The position numbers and the translations under genes are program-made. The notes beneath the pieces are model-generated. The model searched no databases. It was given only the letters and a program-made list of their open reading frames with translations, and was not told where the DNA came from. From Mycteria americana (taxonomy: Eukaryota > Chordata > Aves > Ciconiiformes > Ciconiidae), in the NCBI RefSeq assembly GCF_035582795.1, contig NC_134367.1, positions 50,995,562 to 51,059,561 of the forward strand: DNA of 64,000 nucleotides. Direction: 5' to 3'. This document shows positions 50,154 to 62,100 of this stretch, piece by piece (within the stretch, counting starts at the first letter, position 1; every line of letters starts with the position of its first letter).

Positions 50154-50352
50154 CTTGGTATTCTGCAACTGCGCAAGGCTTGTGCAAGCATTTGCTAGAA
50201 GAAAATCTCCACTCAAAACAGCCATTTTGTTTCCAAACTGCATATCCTTCAGCGGGCCATCGCATGACTTGAGCTCACCAATATTTACTATGCCACGATG
50301 CACCAGAAAGGCAGTGTGGATCAGTTCGGTAATCTCAGCCAGACTTCGTTGA
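50154..50352 (-). CDS. PDSS2: PDSS2 exon 3 (polyprenyl diphosphate synthase subunit 2)
   Basis: This 199-bp exon begins with one base that completes a split codon (phase 2 intron upstream) and then encodes 66 residues, [10 protein letters not shown] to QLQNTK. The acceptor is a good pyrimidine tract ending TTTGCTTTCAG and the donor is AAG|GTAAAA. The segment [15 protein letters not shown] sits where catalytic trans-prenyltransferases carry the first aspartate-rich motif (DDxxD). Here the aspartates are absent, as is typical of PDSS2, which is the non-catalytic partner of PDSS1. [16 protein letters not shown] matches the conserved family core that follows. Residues differ only modestly from the human protein as I recall it. 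This is the most 5' exon I could find in the window. Confidence 0.96.
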
Positions 50353-50940
50353 CTGAAAGCAAAGAAAAAGTACAATTATTTTTGATGTCATGAATAAAAA
50401 CATAGATTCTTAGGGCAAAAAAACCCCACAGGTCATGCTAGGTACTAAACAGGTATTTTATTAATTATTGTGTAGCTCTTCTATTCACTTCTTGAAGCCA
50501 CAACCGGGAAGTGTTAAGCAGAGGGAAGTATCTCATCAGGCCCCTAAGTATTTCCAGGTAGGCTGCAGGTACCACAGGTTCCATTTGGAGGAACACTGTC
50601 CTTTGTTTGATTCTTTCACAAAAAAAAAAAGCTAAGTAATCAATACAGTTCTCATGGTGCTTTCTTTTTTTGTTTTGTCTTCTAGAAGCTTGAGGGACAC
50701 TGACATGAAGAAAATGCCAAGCAGGAAGTACCAATGGGAAGGAACAAAGGACGTATCGGCAGGGGAGTCGCGAGCAAGCCGATCCGAACACCGTAAGAAT
50801 GCTGCAGTCAATGACTGCTCAAATTAGAGTTAAATTAATAACAGGATACCTTGCAGTTCAATAATACCAAGGGGGAAGGGCGCAGGGGGGAGAGGAGAAA
50901 CAGCTGAACATTTTAAAACTGTGTACTAATGATATTTCAC

Positions 50941-52560
50941 TGCTTGTTTTAGTCAGAAGCAGCAAAGGTGATTGGCCAGCAAAGGGGCAGACCCAAATTT
51001 ATTTGGGTAGGTTTACAAGTCACTTCTTTTTCCGACACACAGTGTGCTACATTCTGAACGCAGGGGTTTCAAATCCCTGGGAGAGGCTTGCCACAGAGGT
51101 TATCCCATAGAGGCTCGCCCTCTATTTATGTTCATTTTTTGGAAAAGGCATGAAGAGAGTCATTAGCACAGCCCTCTCCTCCCCTCCTCCCGGAATTCAA
51201 CCCTGTAGCCCTCGATTAGTTATTGACTGTCACTCCAAGGAGCCGAGATGTCACCTTAGCTCAGAACTACAACAGGGCGATGAAGAGACATAATAACTGG
51301 GCAGGGACAAGGGGAGCGGGGAACAGAGCAACGCACTGGAGCATCCTCTTAATGCCGCAAACCCAGATACACACAGGCCCCCCTCTTATGAAATCTTCAG
51401 CACATTCACATCTTTTCTGACTCAAGCAGTTCCCTGCCTGTGGAGGGAGGGAGGAGACTCATGGAGACTTCACACAGGAGCAAAAACGCAATGCATGCCC
51501 TCAACTAGACAGATGACTAAGAGGCCTTAAAGTTCAAATTAAATTGCAGCCTAGTACAAAGGCATGTTATGCTCCCTGTGCTTATTCAAAAGTAGCCAAG
51601 CACTGATTCATTGACTAACCGAACTGCTCCATACCTTCACATACGCATATACTTGCCGATACATGCTCAGGTTAGATTCTGCCTCAGTACCAGCACAGTA
51701 CTGAGTAAATTAATACTGTTTCCTCTGGACAGTGCAGATGTGTTGCACCCACCCCGAACGATATTAATCTAAAGTAACCTTCTGCCCCAAATATATCTGA
51801 CCTGCGAAGAGCCCCAGCAGCAACTGTTTCAGGCCAGTGATCCATGCCAATTAGCAAGCGAGAAGAGCTAGCAGAGCCACACAGCCTGGGCAGGCATGCA
51901 AAAGGTAGATGAGCTGTGGGGAGAGGATAAACAGAGGTTCCCAACATATTTTGTCACACACACAAAAACCTAAGCTGTTTTAAAAGCTGCCTTTATAATT
52001 CACAATTTTTGTTCCATGAAGAGAAAAACAATCTGAAAACAAAAGAGCTAGCCATTCTCCATGTAGTCAACAAAACTGAAGGTTGATGCTGTTTTTCAAA
52101 GAGGCGAGGGAGAAACTCACACAACCTACAGCCGCAGTATTATAATCATGCTTGGCTCGGCTTAACAAAGGGTTAATAAAATTTCAAGCTCGGAGAAAAA
52201 GACTAACAAGACATCCCGATGCTCCTGCTGTCATTGTCAGGGCAGCCCTTGGAGGAAATGTCCATATCAATTCGGTTTATCAGATGGACAGCTGATCAAC
52301 ATTAAACAGACTTGCTCTGGGCAGATTGAGCCGAGCTACCTGTTATGAATAGCAATGAGAGCCCTCTGCTCCCTGCTGCCGAGCTCTGCCATTTCCGACT
52401 GCCGCAGATCCCAGGACATATGGGGATCCCTAGTGACGAGCACATAAAGCTGCAGCTAACTCAAGTGACGGCTCATTTCCCCCAGCTGAAAGCAGGCATT
52501 AATATCCCGAGGAGATCAGGCCCGCCTCTGTGACCCCCAACTATTGAAGCAAAACAACGA
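50941..52560. promoter_or_regulatory. Candidate conserved non-coding / enhancer block
   Basis: Non-repetitive, compositionally balanced DNA with dense short motif-like words and a perfect dyad ACCCAAAT-TT-ATTTGGGT at 50991-51008. The 52140-52520 part is particularly complex, with CATTGTCAG, CAGATGGACAGCTGATCAAC and AATTCGGTTTATC. The look resembles vertebrate conserved elements, but conservation itself cannot be seen from one sequence. Confidence 0.3.
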
Positions 52561-53748
52561 CTGTCCTATTTCTTCATTTAATAAGCTTTTAATGAAGGAA
52601 ATCAAAATCCCCTCTTTGACTTCAGCATCGCTCTTCATGAAAAGGTTACACAAATACATCAGTGTCATGCTTTCCGAATGCTCAGGATCTGGATGTTTTC
52701 ATTTCTTTTTCTGTAATCCGTTTGTTCTCCAAACGGTATTCATATCATTTGTGCTAACAAGAACCTTATTAGGCAGATAATCTGCATCCAATTCTGATCT
52801 TATACACCACTCTTCCACCCTCTCTCTCTAGCAAACTAAAAATGTAAGAACCAAAGCTATTGCAGAAATCCCAGGCAACAGATTTCTTAATTTTTTTTTT
52901 TTTGTGATAACCCCCGTAATACCCAGGTGCAACTAAGAAGTCCACAGTGCTGCTACGGATACAGAAGCGTTCTTGACACGACTCTAAGACATCCCACAAA
53001 AAACTCCCCACTGTTATTAAGTTGCTGTTGAATAGCTAAAGCAATACCATATACAACTTTCTCAATCTGAAGCACAATTCAGTGATTAAATAATTTTGTA
53101 TTTGAAAGCAGCTAATCCCAAAATACAAAAAATTAATGTTTATGCAATGCTGGACTTACAACAACATACGACAGCGTACAAAAGCAAAAACGACAGGGCA
53201 ACAGGATTACGAACCTCTACTGCTTCCATCCTGTTCCCACTCCAGAGCCCATGTTCACACAACAAAGAAGGGGTTGCCACAAGAATTACTTACATAGCAA
53301 GGTGGTACTGAGAAAATAGTCAACATTTTAAAAATACACTAAGTCTGTAATGGACGCAGGCTAATAAGGAATGCTTTTTCACAAAATGCCAAAATACTTC
53401 CATCTGTCTATCATGGCCCTCACCACTGAAGGAAGAACTCCCTGCAAACCACCAAACTGCCCCACAGACTCCACTTACAGACATCATGTTTTAAGAGACG
53501 ATACGGTTTTGAACTCCACACGTCTCAATCTCCTTTTCTTTCTCCCCTTCCACAAATCAACCCCCGTGCAGTAATGTTGTTCCAAAGAGGGTGTTACAGA
53601 GGCTTGGACAGTACCTGGAGGACCTTACTAAGAAGTTTCAATAGGACACAGTCAAAACCAGGCATAAGCTCTGCTGTTAGGTGCATTATTTAAGCAGAGT
53701 TAATTGTGAAACACAGCCCCCCCTCCCCTCCTCAACTAAGAGAACACC

Positions 53749-53890
53749 AGAATGGTTGAGGTTGGCAGGGACCTCCGGAGGTCATCTGGTCCAAACCCCC
53801 TGCTCAGGCAGGGCCATCTAGAGACAGTTGCCCAGGACCATGTCCAGATGGCTTTTTAATATCTCCAAGGATGGAGCCTCCACAACCTCT
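53749..53890 (-). repeat. CR1 LINE 3' fragment
   Basis: Reverse-oriented CR1 end: AGAATGGTTGAGGTTGG, CAGGGACCTCCGGAGGTCAT, CTGGTCCAAACCCCCTGCTC, TTGCCCAGGACCATGTCCAG and GATGGAGCCTCCACAACCTC. About 140 bp, the only CR1 here on the same strand as PDSS2. Confidence 0.95.
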
Positions 53891-53945
53891 GTTTCTGTAA
53901 ACAGGACAACAGGACAATCACTGTCTACCACTTCAGTGAATACTT

Positions 53946-53962
53946 CCCCCCCCCCCCCCCCC
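53946..53962. repeat. Poly-C run (17 bp)
   Basis: Pure C on the plus strand (G17 in the PDSS2 RNA), about 55 bp after the CR1 fragment. Confidence 0.85.
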
Positions 53963-55323
53963 GTCTTTGTTAAGATCCTCAGACTTGTTCTTGGCTCTCT
54001 TTTATTTTTTGCCCTACTCTTTACTTCATGAAAATCTTAATTCAAACTTTTCTTGCCTGTGGCATGTAAAAGGGAGCAGCGTGTCAGTTGCCTGTTGTTT
54101 TTCTGCTCTTGACTCCTTGTTCCTGCACTTACAGTACCAGTGTAACTAACCTAAATGTCTGTAAAATGCTTGCTATAAAGTATCCCTTAGGTTGTAAGCT
54201 CCTCAAGCTGCAAATGTCATCCTGGAAAGTACAAAGGAAACACTAACTTAACAAGTAATTAAAAAACTCTTCAGCAAGGTCAATTGGAGCTCTATTGACT
54301 CTAGGGCTGTGAAACACTAGCTTGCAGGAAAATACTAGAAAAATGCAAAATTAAGTGATAGAGACAACTGGAGCCGGCAACAAGAAAAACAACTGCAATT
54401 TCTATTCTTCCTCTTTGCTCCCCTCCCCCAGTGAAGTCACACAGATCACTGACATCCAAGTATGTTTTGGTGAACTCTGATAAACTGCTGAGCAGACTTC
54501 AAGAAATCTTTTCTATCTGCCCTTATAAACTAATGCAGTAGCAGCATCCTGCTGCTGCGATGCCAAAGTAAGGAACACACAGGTTTTGTAGAAACCCCAG
54601 ATGCATACAGGCACCACATCTACAGAGAAAAATAAAGAACTAACAGAGAAACTTTGTAAATATGCTTCTATCTCAAAAATCGCATTTCACAATTTTGTTT
54701 TGGATTAAAATTTCCTATTTGTATGCCTGGGAGTCTGCCTCATCACATTATCACCATTACTAATGGTCTTATTACAGAGATGAACATCTCACGCAGATTT
54801 CAGCACAAATTTTAAAGCCTACACAAAACTACATGAAATGGCAAGGGGGACTGGCAAAATATTGAAACAACATTCTGTGGAAACAAAATAGGTTTTGTTA
54901 GCAAATTTCCTATGCAACCTTTTAAAATGAATTTTGCAGTGTTCCTTCCTGTCATCCTGAATACCCTCTCTGTTGTTTGTGTTATCTTTAAAGGCTTGCA
55001 GTTATGAAACATTAGCCAGTGCAATCTCTTCAAGAGTTCTTATAAGTGACTTCAGCCCCTAATTTCAAGTTCTACTTTAAAAAGAAAGAATAGCATTTTG
55101 CAAAACATACGATAAAGTAGAAACATTAAATAGCTCAATTGTAGTGCTGTGAACAAAAGAGTACTTCAGCTTAAATACTCCTCTGCAATATTTGCGATGG
55201 AAACTCAAGCTCTCAGTAACAGCAAGAAAACTTGAGTCAGTTTACCTTTCATTAACAGCTAGCCATCAGAAATACACTGACCCTCTCAAAGGATGATAAG
55301 GTTATACAAAGAACCATTTAATA

Positions 55324-55365
55324 ATTTAAAATGTTAATAGTAGGATTTAAAATGTTAATAGGAGG
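55324..55365. repeat. 21-bp tandem duplication
   Basis: Two head-to-tail copies of a unit beginning ATTTAAAATGTTAATAG, differing by a single base (TAGG versus GAGG at the end). Confidence 0.85.
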
Positions 55366-56141
55366 CATAATATTTCACAGAAACAGACCAAAGACTTACG
55401 TTAGCCACTAAAATCCATATTCTAAAATTTTCAGCAATGAAAGCAACTGCAATAAACAAAGACAATGAAATTGATAAATCAAAAATTCTTTAAGAACTCT
55501 TATCATTGAGCCTTTGAATTAAAGTGACTAACAGTATACAACCAAGATTTGAACATTTTCTCTGTGATTGTCAACCCAATAGCTTCCCTTCAAAACACAA
55601 GGATTAATTTGGATGAATAGCCTTACATTCAGGATTTTTTAAAAAAATAAATACATTAAAAAATACCAGCATCTATTCCAGTTTAGTGACAACTATAATA
55701 ATCTATACATTATGATCTGAAAAATGAAATAGTTCTTTAGTGGAAAATTAGATATGAAAAAGCATTACCTAAAGAATTAAAGTAACAATCTTAAGCATGG
55801 ACAATGTATTTGGGCAGAACTTGGTATTTGATTTTACTTTTTTTGTGACCAATAAACAGAAAGAAAAACTTTTGTAAAGACAAAAAGGTGCATACACTAA
55901 ATTCAAATTCAACCTGTATACTCTGGTCGTTGTGCTGCACCAAGATAACCCACTTAGTTACACAGCAAGAAAGGGCAGCCATTTTTACCGTTCTTTTTTT
56001 TTCATTCACTTGTCAAAGTCAATGCCACAGTTAATAAAGCAATGATTAAAGGAACAATATATAGTGAGTAACAAATAGCATCACGGTGATGGAAAGTCTC
56101 ATTCTCACCTTCTGTGTATAGTCTCTTTTACAAGAAATTAA

Positions 56142-56156
56142 GGGGGGGGGGGGGGG
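56142..56156. repeat. Poly-G run (15 bp)
   Basis: Pure G on the plus strand (C in the PDSS2 RNA). No gene next to it. Confidence 0.85.
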
Positions 56157-59100
56157 TGCTGTTTAAACCAGTCGACATGTATGGCAGGTGCTGTGGTTTC
56201 ACGAAGAGGAAAAATGTTCAGGATAAAGCAGCAGACTTAAGCACAGCACCAAATATTCATTGCATGACCATGACTCATGTATGTGTTATCCAGCAGAAAA
56301 TATCTACCCACTGCTATCCTTTAACAAAGTCAGAGACTAAGACTCCTGTGGTTCCTCCTATCTTGGTCACTAAGCTACTGTAGGGGCATCTTCCACCCGT
56401 GGGATAAAGGAAGTTGAAAGACATCAATTCTATGAAGTTTCTTAGGTATACTGTTTAACTGTATTCCTGTCAATCAATTTATTTTTAAACTGACTACATA
56501 TCTTACCTCTTCCATCTCCTTCCCTTCCTAGCATCACAAAGTTTTTTTAGTAAAACTTCTACCTATACTCCTTCATGTATTTTTCCTTCTTCATTTTTGA
56601 AAAGATCTTACAGTACAAAAAAGTATCTCCCCCATCACTGAATATAGCTTAATTTCTTTTCCCCCTAATTTGTCTTAGTAAGCTCTTCCCTCAGCTATTA
56701 TAGGATTTGAAAATGTTTCCTGATTTTTAGTGGGCAGACGTTCACTTGAATTCCGCAAGCCAGTTTCCCTAAGCGTTGTGGGTGGTTGGCAGCGGGGAGA
56801 GGGGCACTTGAAGTCAGGCTCCTGTTCCTTTTCCCAATGCAGGAATTATGAAGAAGCGTTTTGGCAGTCTTGCCTTCACTGATAATTAATTTAGGTCTAC
56901 CACAGAACAACCAATTACCCCTTTGTACTCCAGACAGCAACATGAAACTTGACCAATTTGTATCACTTTCCAAACTAGTGCCACTGATGTGCCAAGACGG
57001 ACACCACTGTCACTGCAGTGTAGCTAGGAGCCCTCAGGCCTTGGGGAAAGCTGCCTGCACCGGCCTGCAAGAGATCCACATTTGCATCATCATCTCCCAG
57101 CAAAATTAAGTCCTAACTGGTGAACTTCAGAGTCTGAAGGCTCTGTCTGGCTTACTCCTATATTTGGCGTCAGTGGCCAGCAAAGCAACAGTGATCACAA
57201 GCTACAGCACAGCACGTTTTTCTTGTGCTGGACGGCACCATCACGGCAATTCCCCTTTCAAAGTACACAGGCTAAAAGAAAAATATTCGTAGCCTGGAAG
57301 CAAAAGCATCAATTCTGGGAAGCAGGTGTGAGAATCTAGACAAAGATCTGTAAGAATCACTACCCCAAGTTCAGTTTAAAAAAGAAAGTATTAATCAGAG
57401 AAGCCAGCAGAAGAATACCACCAGCATCAGTAAGTCAAACTGATTTTTCCAGACCTTGGAGGCAGACATGCAGGCTGGGACCAATAACGAAGAGAACATC
57501 AAGAGGAAGCCTGCACAGTAAGAAGTATCTAAGCATTGTAAGATCCAGGAAACCAGTAACAACCCAGATGAGTGAACAGATCAGGAGCAGGCGGGCTGGG
57601 CTGACAAGGTAAGAATCCAGATGCAGTCGCCATAAAGACAGTCCTTGTCATGTTAGGGCTTTTATACAAGAAGGATGCGAAGGACATTTTGCAAGGGACA
57701 GGTATTACAAGAACATTTGCATTGCTCAAACCAGACGTGAGATGTGGTGGCAAGCCTACGTATGGTTTTTAAGCCCCATAGACAAGGACATGAGAAACTT
57801 AAATAGCTTCACATCCTATTTCAGTTATTACAGATTTCATACGCACTAGAAAGTGTTAAAAAGGGAGATATCAATTACTTTTCTTTTTCTTAGAGACCCT
57901 TTCTACACTGCTAGGGAAGAACAAGTAGACTCTAGACACGAGCCAGTATTTACATAAATATTGTTAAAAAAAGGTGGCTTTACAGTTTAGGTTTTATGGC
58001 TTTTTTTAAAAAATTAAAATTTGGCATTATTAAAATCACATACCATAAATCCCATTTTAAAATCACTGGCTATCCCAATGGGAAGATCCACATTTCCAAA
58101 ATGAAGTAAAGCTGTCAAATGCAATATTTTCTTTTTAGAAGGCAATTATCAAGAATTAAACTTCTAATAAATAAAAGACAAGCTGAAATTCTAGTTGGTG
58201 TCCACTATAGATTATATTAACAGCTATCTAGACCATATTAAGTACTATATCAAGTCATATCAAAAGCTGTTTACTTCTTTAAAGGGTTACTTCTCTCATT
58301 ATGTAAAGATGCAGATACATGAGAATTTACTTTGAATAATGTATATTAGCAATATAATGTATTGTCACTATCTTGAATTTCTAAAAGGATATTTCCTAGC
58401 TCAAGAAATACTGCATTCAACTTGAATTCTCTATTAAAACTTTAATTTGCTACACAGAGTTCATATCAGAACTAAAAATGTAGGTACAAGTGAACATGAT
58501 CTCAATGCATTTGTTATATGAAAACGATATAATCAAAACCATAGCAGTATACAAACATTCTTTATAAAAATGACATATAATATTCAGAAGTATATAATAT
58601 TATACATAAATGATATTTTCAATTATAAAACAAGCTGAATCAGATAAATTAAACAGAAAAATATGAATAGTTTTTTGGAAACTATTCAAGAATATTTTGC
58701 TATATGATCAAAAAGCCACAATTCCCCAGTTAAAAAGACTAAGCTGATTAAAACAAAACAAAAAGCCAAAAAATCGTGCCTTAGACAAAGGCAAACCACC
58801 TATAATTCCCTCCCTCTCTAACTCAAACAAACTGGAAAACCGATAGCAACAAATGCAAATCAGAGAAACTAGGCAAGGAAGAAAATTTATAAAGGAATGA
58901 ACGAGAAAATGCAGAGATGGACAGGAAGCTGAGCAAAGGCAATTTTAAAAGGATATACTAAAAAACCTTCAAAGCCACAAAGAATTTTAAGAACTGCATT
59001 GGTCCATTACGTAAGGGTGGGCAGAAACATAACACCACAAAGGCAAGGGATTTTGGAAAGCCGGTTATATTTTTAAGCAATATATTTACATAACCAGATA

Positions 59101-62100
59101 TCAATATCTTCTAGCCCAGTAGTGAATAATAATGCTCATGAACAGCAGCGGTGGTTAAGGTTTTATAGTCAGTAGGTCCAGAGAACTTGCACTCAGGAGG
59201 GAAGGCAACAGAAAAGGAATTACATAGCTGATAAAGAGCAAAGAGAAGGAATCATCCTCAATACAGAGTCAACTGAGCTGGTTCAATATGCTTTACTCAA
59301 GTAAAAATATGCATTGCAAAAACAGATCAAAAGATCTGAGCTAGAATTACAGAAAGCAGGCTATATACATACAGGACAAGGGACTCTTTCGGGAAGAAAA
59401 CACTCAAGGTTTGGAAAAGGGTGGAAGTAGGGTGAAGGAACGGATCATCCCAGATAATCAATCAGCTAAGACATAGGATACCACTGTGGTCAAAAAGGGC
59501 AATAGGATCCGCAAAAGTAGTGTTTCTGTCAACTCTGGGTTTCCAATGCCAGTAAAAATCATTACTGGGAAACTTCACTCAGGAAGAATTTGGGAAAGCA
59601 GGAAAAAGTTTAGAGAAGAGTTACACTACCAATCAGAGTAACAGAAAACATACAAAGCAAGAAACTAAATCTATTTAATGTAAGGAGAAGGCTGATATTG
59701 AATCTGTATATTGACTTGGTCAATTTCAAGAAGCCATTTCAAGAAGGTTTAAGAATCTACACTGTAGAAAACAAATTCAAGAGAAGAAAATACTCAGGAT
59801 TACCAAGCAAAGATAAAATCAGATCCAGGCGAAGGCACTTTCCAAAATCTCTTACAAAGAGTAATGATGGACTCTCCAACACTGGCAAAATTGAAGACAA
59901 CACCTGATGAAATCCCACTTAAGCGCAAGTATTAGAGCTGATTAAAGTTGGGGAAATCCTATAGCCTGTTTTGTATTGCAAGCCAATCTGACTAGCAAAA
60001 TGATGTCTTTTAGTAATTCATGTATTCATGAACCGTAAAGCCAAGGGAAGGAAACTTTTCAGAAAATAAACAAAAGACAACTTAAGATTTGGCAGCAGTT
60101 AATGTTGTCCCTGTATCTGAAAACTTACTATTGGCCAGCAGCCCATTTTCTTTTAAGGAGGAATAGATGCTTTCAGCATTGGGATTTCTGAATGCATTTA
60201 TTTTGGCCACCTTATTTGGAAGGCACATCAAATCCAGAGCCACTTTGCCCATTACAGTTACCGCCCACTCCCAGCGCAAGAGTACCCAAAGCCACCAGCA
60301 GGCTGGGAACCACAGGTATATTGAGTTTAATTCCATCTTATGGCACGCAGAGAATAAACATTTCAAAATTCATTTCAAGCAAGTTCGGCAAGAGGAAAAA
60401 ACCTATATTCAGGATTCATGTCTGTCTTCACACATTTAGGTATCCACATTGGTAATGCAATGTATTTGGCGCTGTACTAACCTGGGAATACTTGCACGTA
60501 TTCCCACAAAGAACAGGAGATAAAGAAAAACAGAGACCATCTACAAAATTATTTTATGTATATAAGGGTGTGTATTTTACCTAAGTATACATATTTTCTT
60601 TAATTACAGTTTTCCATATAACCATTAGGGGGTTCTAGCCATGCAAGCCACATTTATTAAAGGCAGCATGTCAAATAAGAGTTGACAATTACAGGCTATA
60701 TCAATACACATTATGCCAGATGGTAATGAGCCATACACAAAGGGCCAGCCATCCAAAATAATCACACCATTTTCCACAGAAATGTTGAAGAGGTTATGGT
60801 TTATTACACAGTGCTCATTAGATATACAGTGGCAGCATTAGCAATTTTTCCTTCATTTGTGTCTCATTTAAGACTCTGCCCCCACAAGCCCATTCAAATT
60901 AGTACACAAGGTTAAAACCATTATGGTCAGAGGGAAAAAAAAAATTAAGCTGTATTTTTATTTTACAGTAATGGTGGATCAAAGGTCCCTGGAATTTATT
61001 ATTCTCACAACTATTATCTAACACAGGATACTAAAAAGAATGAAATTCACTGTCATTTGCCATGAAGAAAGATAGCTTATTTGAAATAAGCAAACTCTAT
61101 ATTACTTAATTAATAACACTAAGTGAAAACAACAGTTAGGTTGTGACACAAAGTGACAAAAGTCATAAAACTCAAAGTTGAAACTGAACTTTCAGCCTTG
61201 GCTTTGAACTTTCTCATCTGCGCTTCAATTTGCTGCTTTAACAGCACGGAAATATTTAAGTGTCCAAAAGGCAACTCACCTTTCACAGCGGGTTGGAAAA
61301 ACAGTTGTCTCAAATAACTAGAGTGCCATCTCTGAGAAAACACCTATAAGATATGATTTAAGGAACCTTTCTACCCAGCTGCATATATTGACTTCCAGCT
61401 AGAAAATTACTGTTGGAGACATTTATTTTCCTTCCTTTCTGTGTTGATAGAAGGTATGTGGGTGAAAAAATGTTAACGGGGCAAACGTGAATATTTGTCA
61501 GCACAAGCAAGGATATGTTTATCGTTTAAAAACATGCAGATGTCCCCCAAACTCCAAGTGACAGACAGCATTTGGAAGTCAAAAACCTGTGAGAAAGAGG
61601 GAGGACTTGAGCACTGGACATGCCACCTGACAGCACAACTGCAGAGAACTGGCTTTTCAATCCAAGCTCCTCTTTTGAAGCACGCAGAGCATCACTTGGA
61701 AATCTGGGTCTCGCATCAGGCAGCCACCTGGCTCACAAGGCCAGGGTATCCTTACACCTCCTTCCCCGGCCACTCCTGCTGAGCTATTCTGCTGTTACAC
61801 AAAATGCTGAATTATTCATTCAGCCAGATGGCAAAAGAGTGAAAAAAGTCAGGCAATCTCCGGGAGATTATGGGAGAGAAAGGCGGGACACCTGGACTCC
61901 AGTTCCTGCTCCACAAAGTTACTGGGAGAGAAACAACATTACATACTCGGGCATTCCTGACCTAGGTGTCCTATATCCTTGTGTGAAGAGGACTTCTCTG
62001 AAAATTCAGACAGAGGAGTACTGGGGATTTGCATCCTTTCAAATACTTGAGGGAGCCAAGCCTGGACTTCCTGCATCCTCAGTGAATGCTTGGTCAGTGG

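Larger units (their letters stand above)
6960..50352 (-). other. PDSS2: PDSS2 gene, 3' two thirds (exons 3-8 with introns)
   Basis: Six minus-strand exons, each flanked by AG acceptor and GT donor (the last by a stop), join in frame into about 257 residues that align end to end with the C-terminal part of vertebrate PDSS2. The protein pairs with PDSS1 in mitochondria and extends isoprenyl diphosphate for coenzyme Q synthesis. Exon numbers assume the human 8-exon model. Introns visible in full are about 15.9 kb (intron 3), 8.7 kb (4), 1.5 kb (5), 5.4 kb (6) and 11.1 kb (7). Exons 1 and 2, with the start codon and mitochondrial targeting peptide, were not found and are presumed beyond the right edge. 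In mammals BEND3 lies beyond the 3' end and SOBP beyond the 5' end; neither was identified here. Confidence 0.96.
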
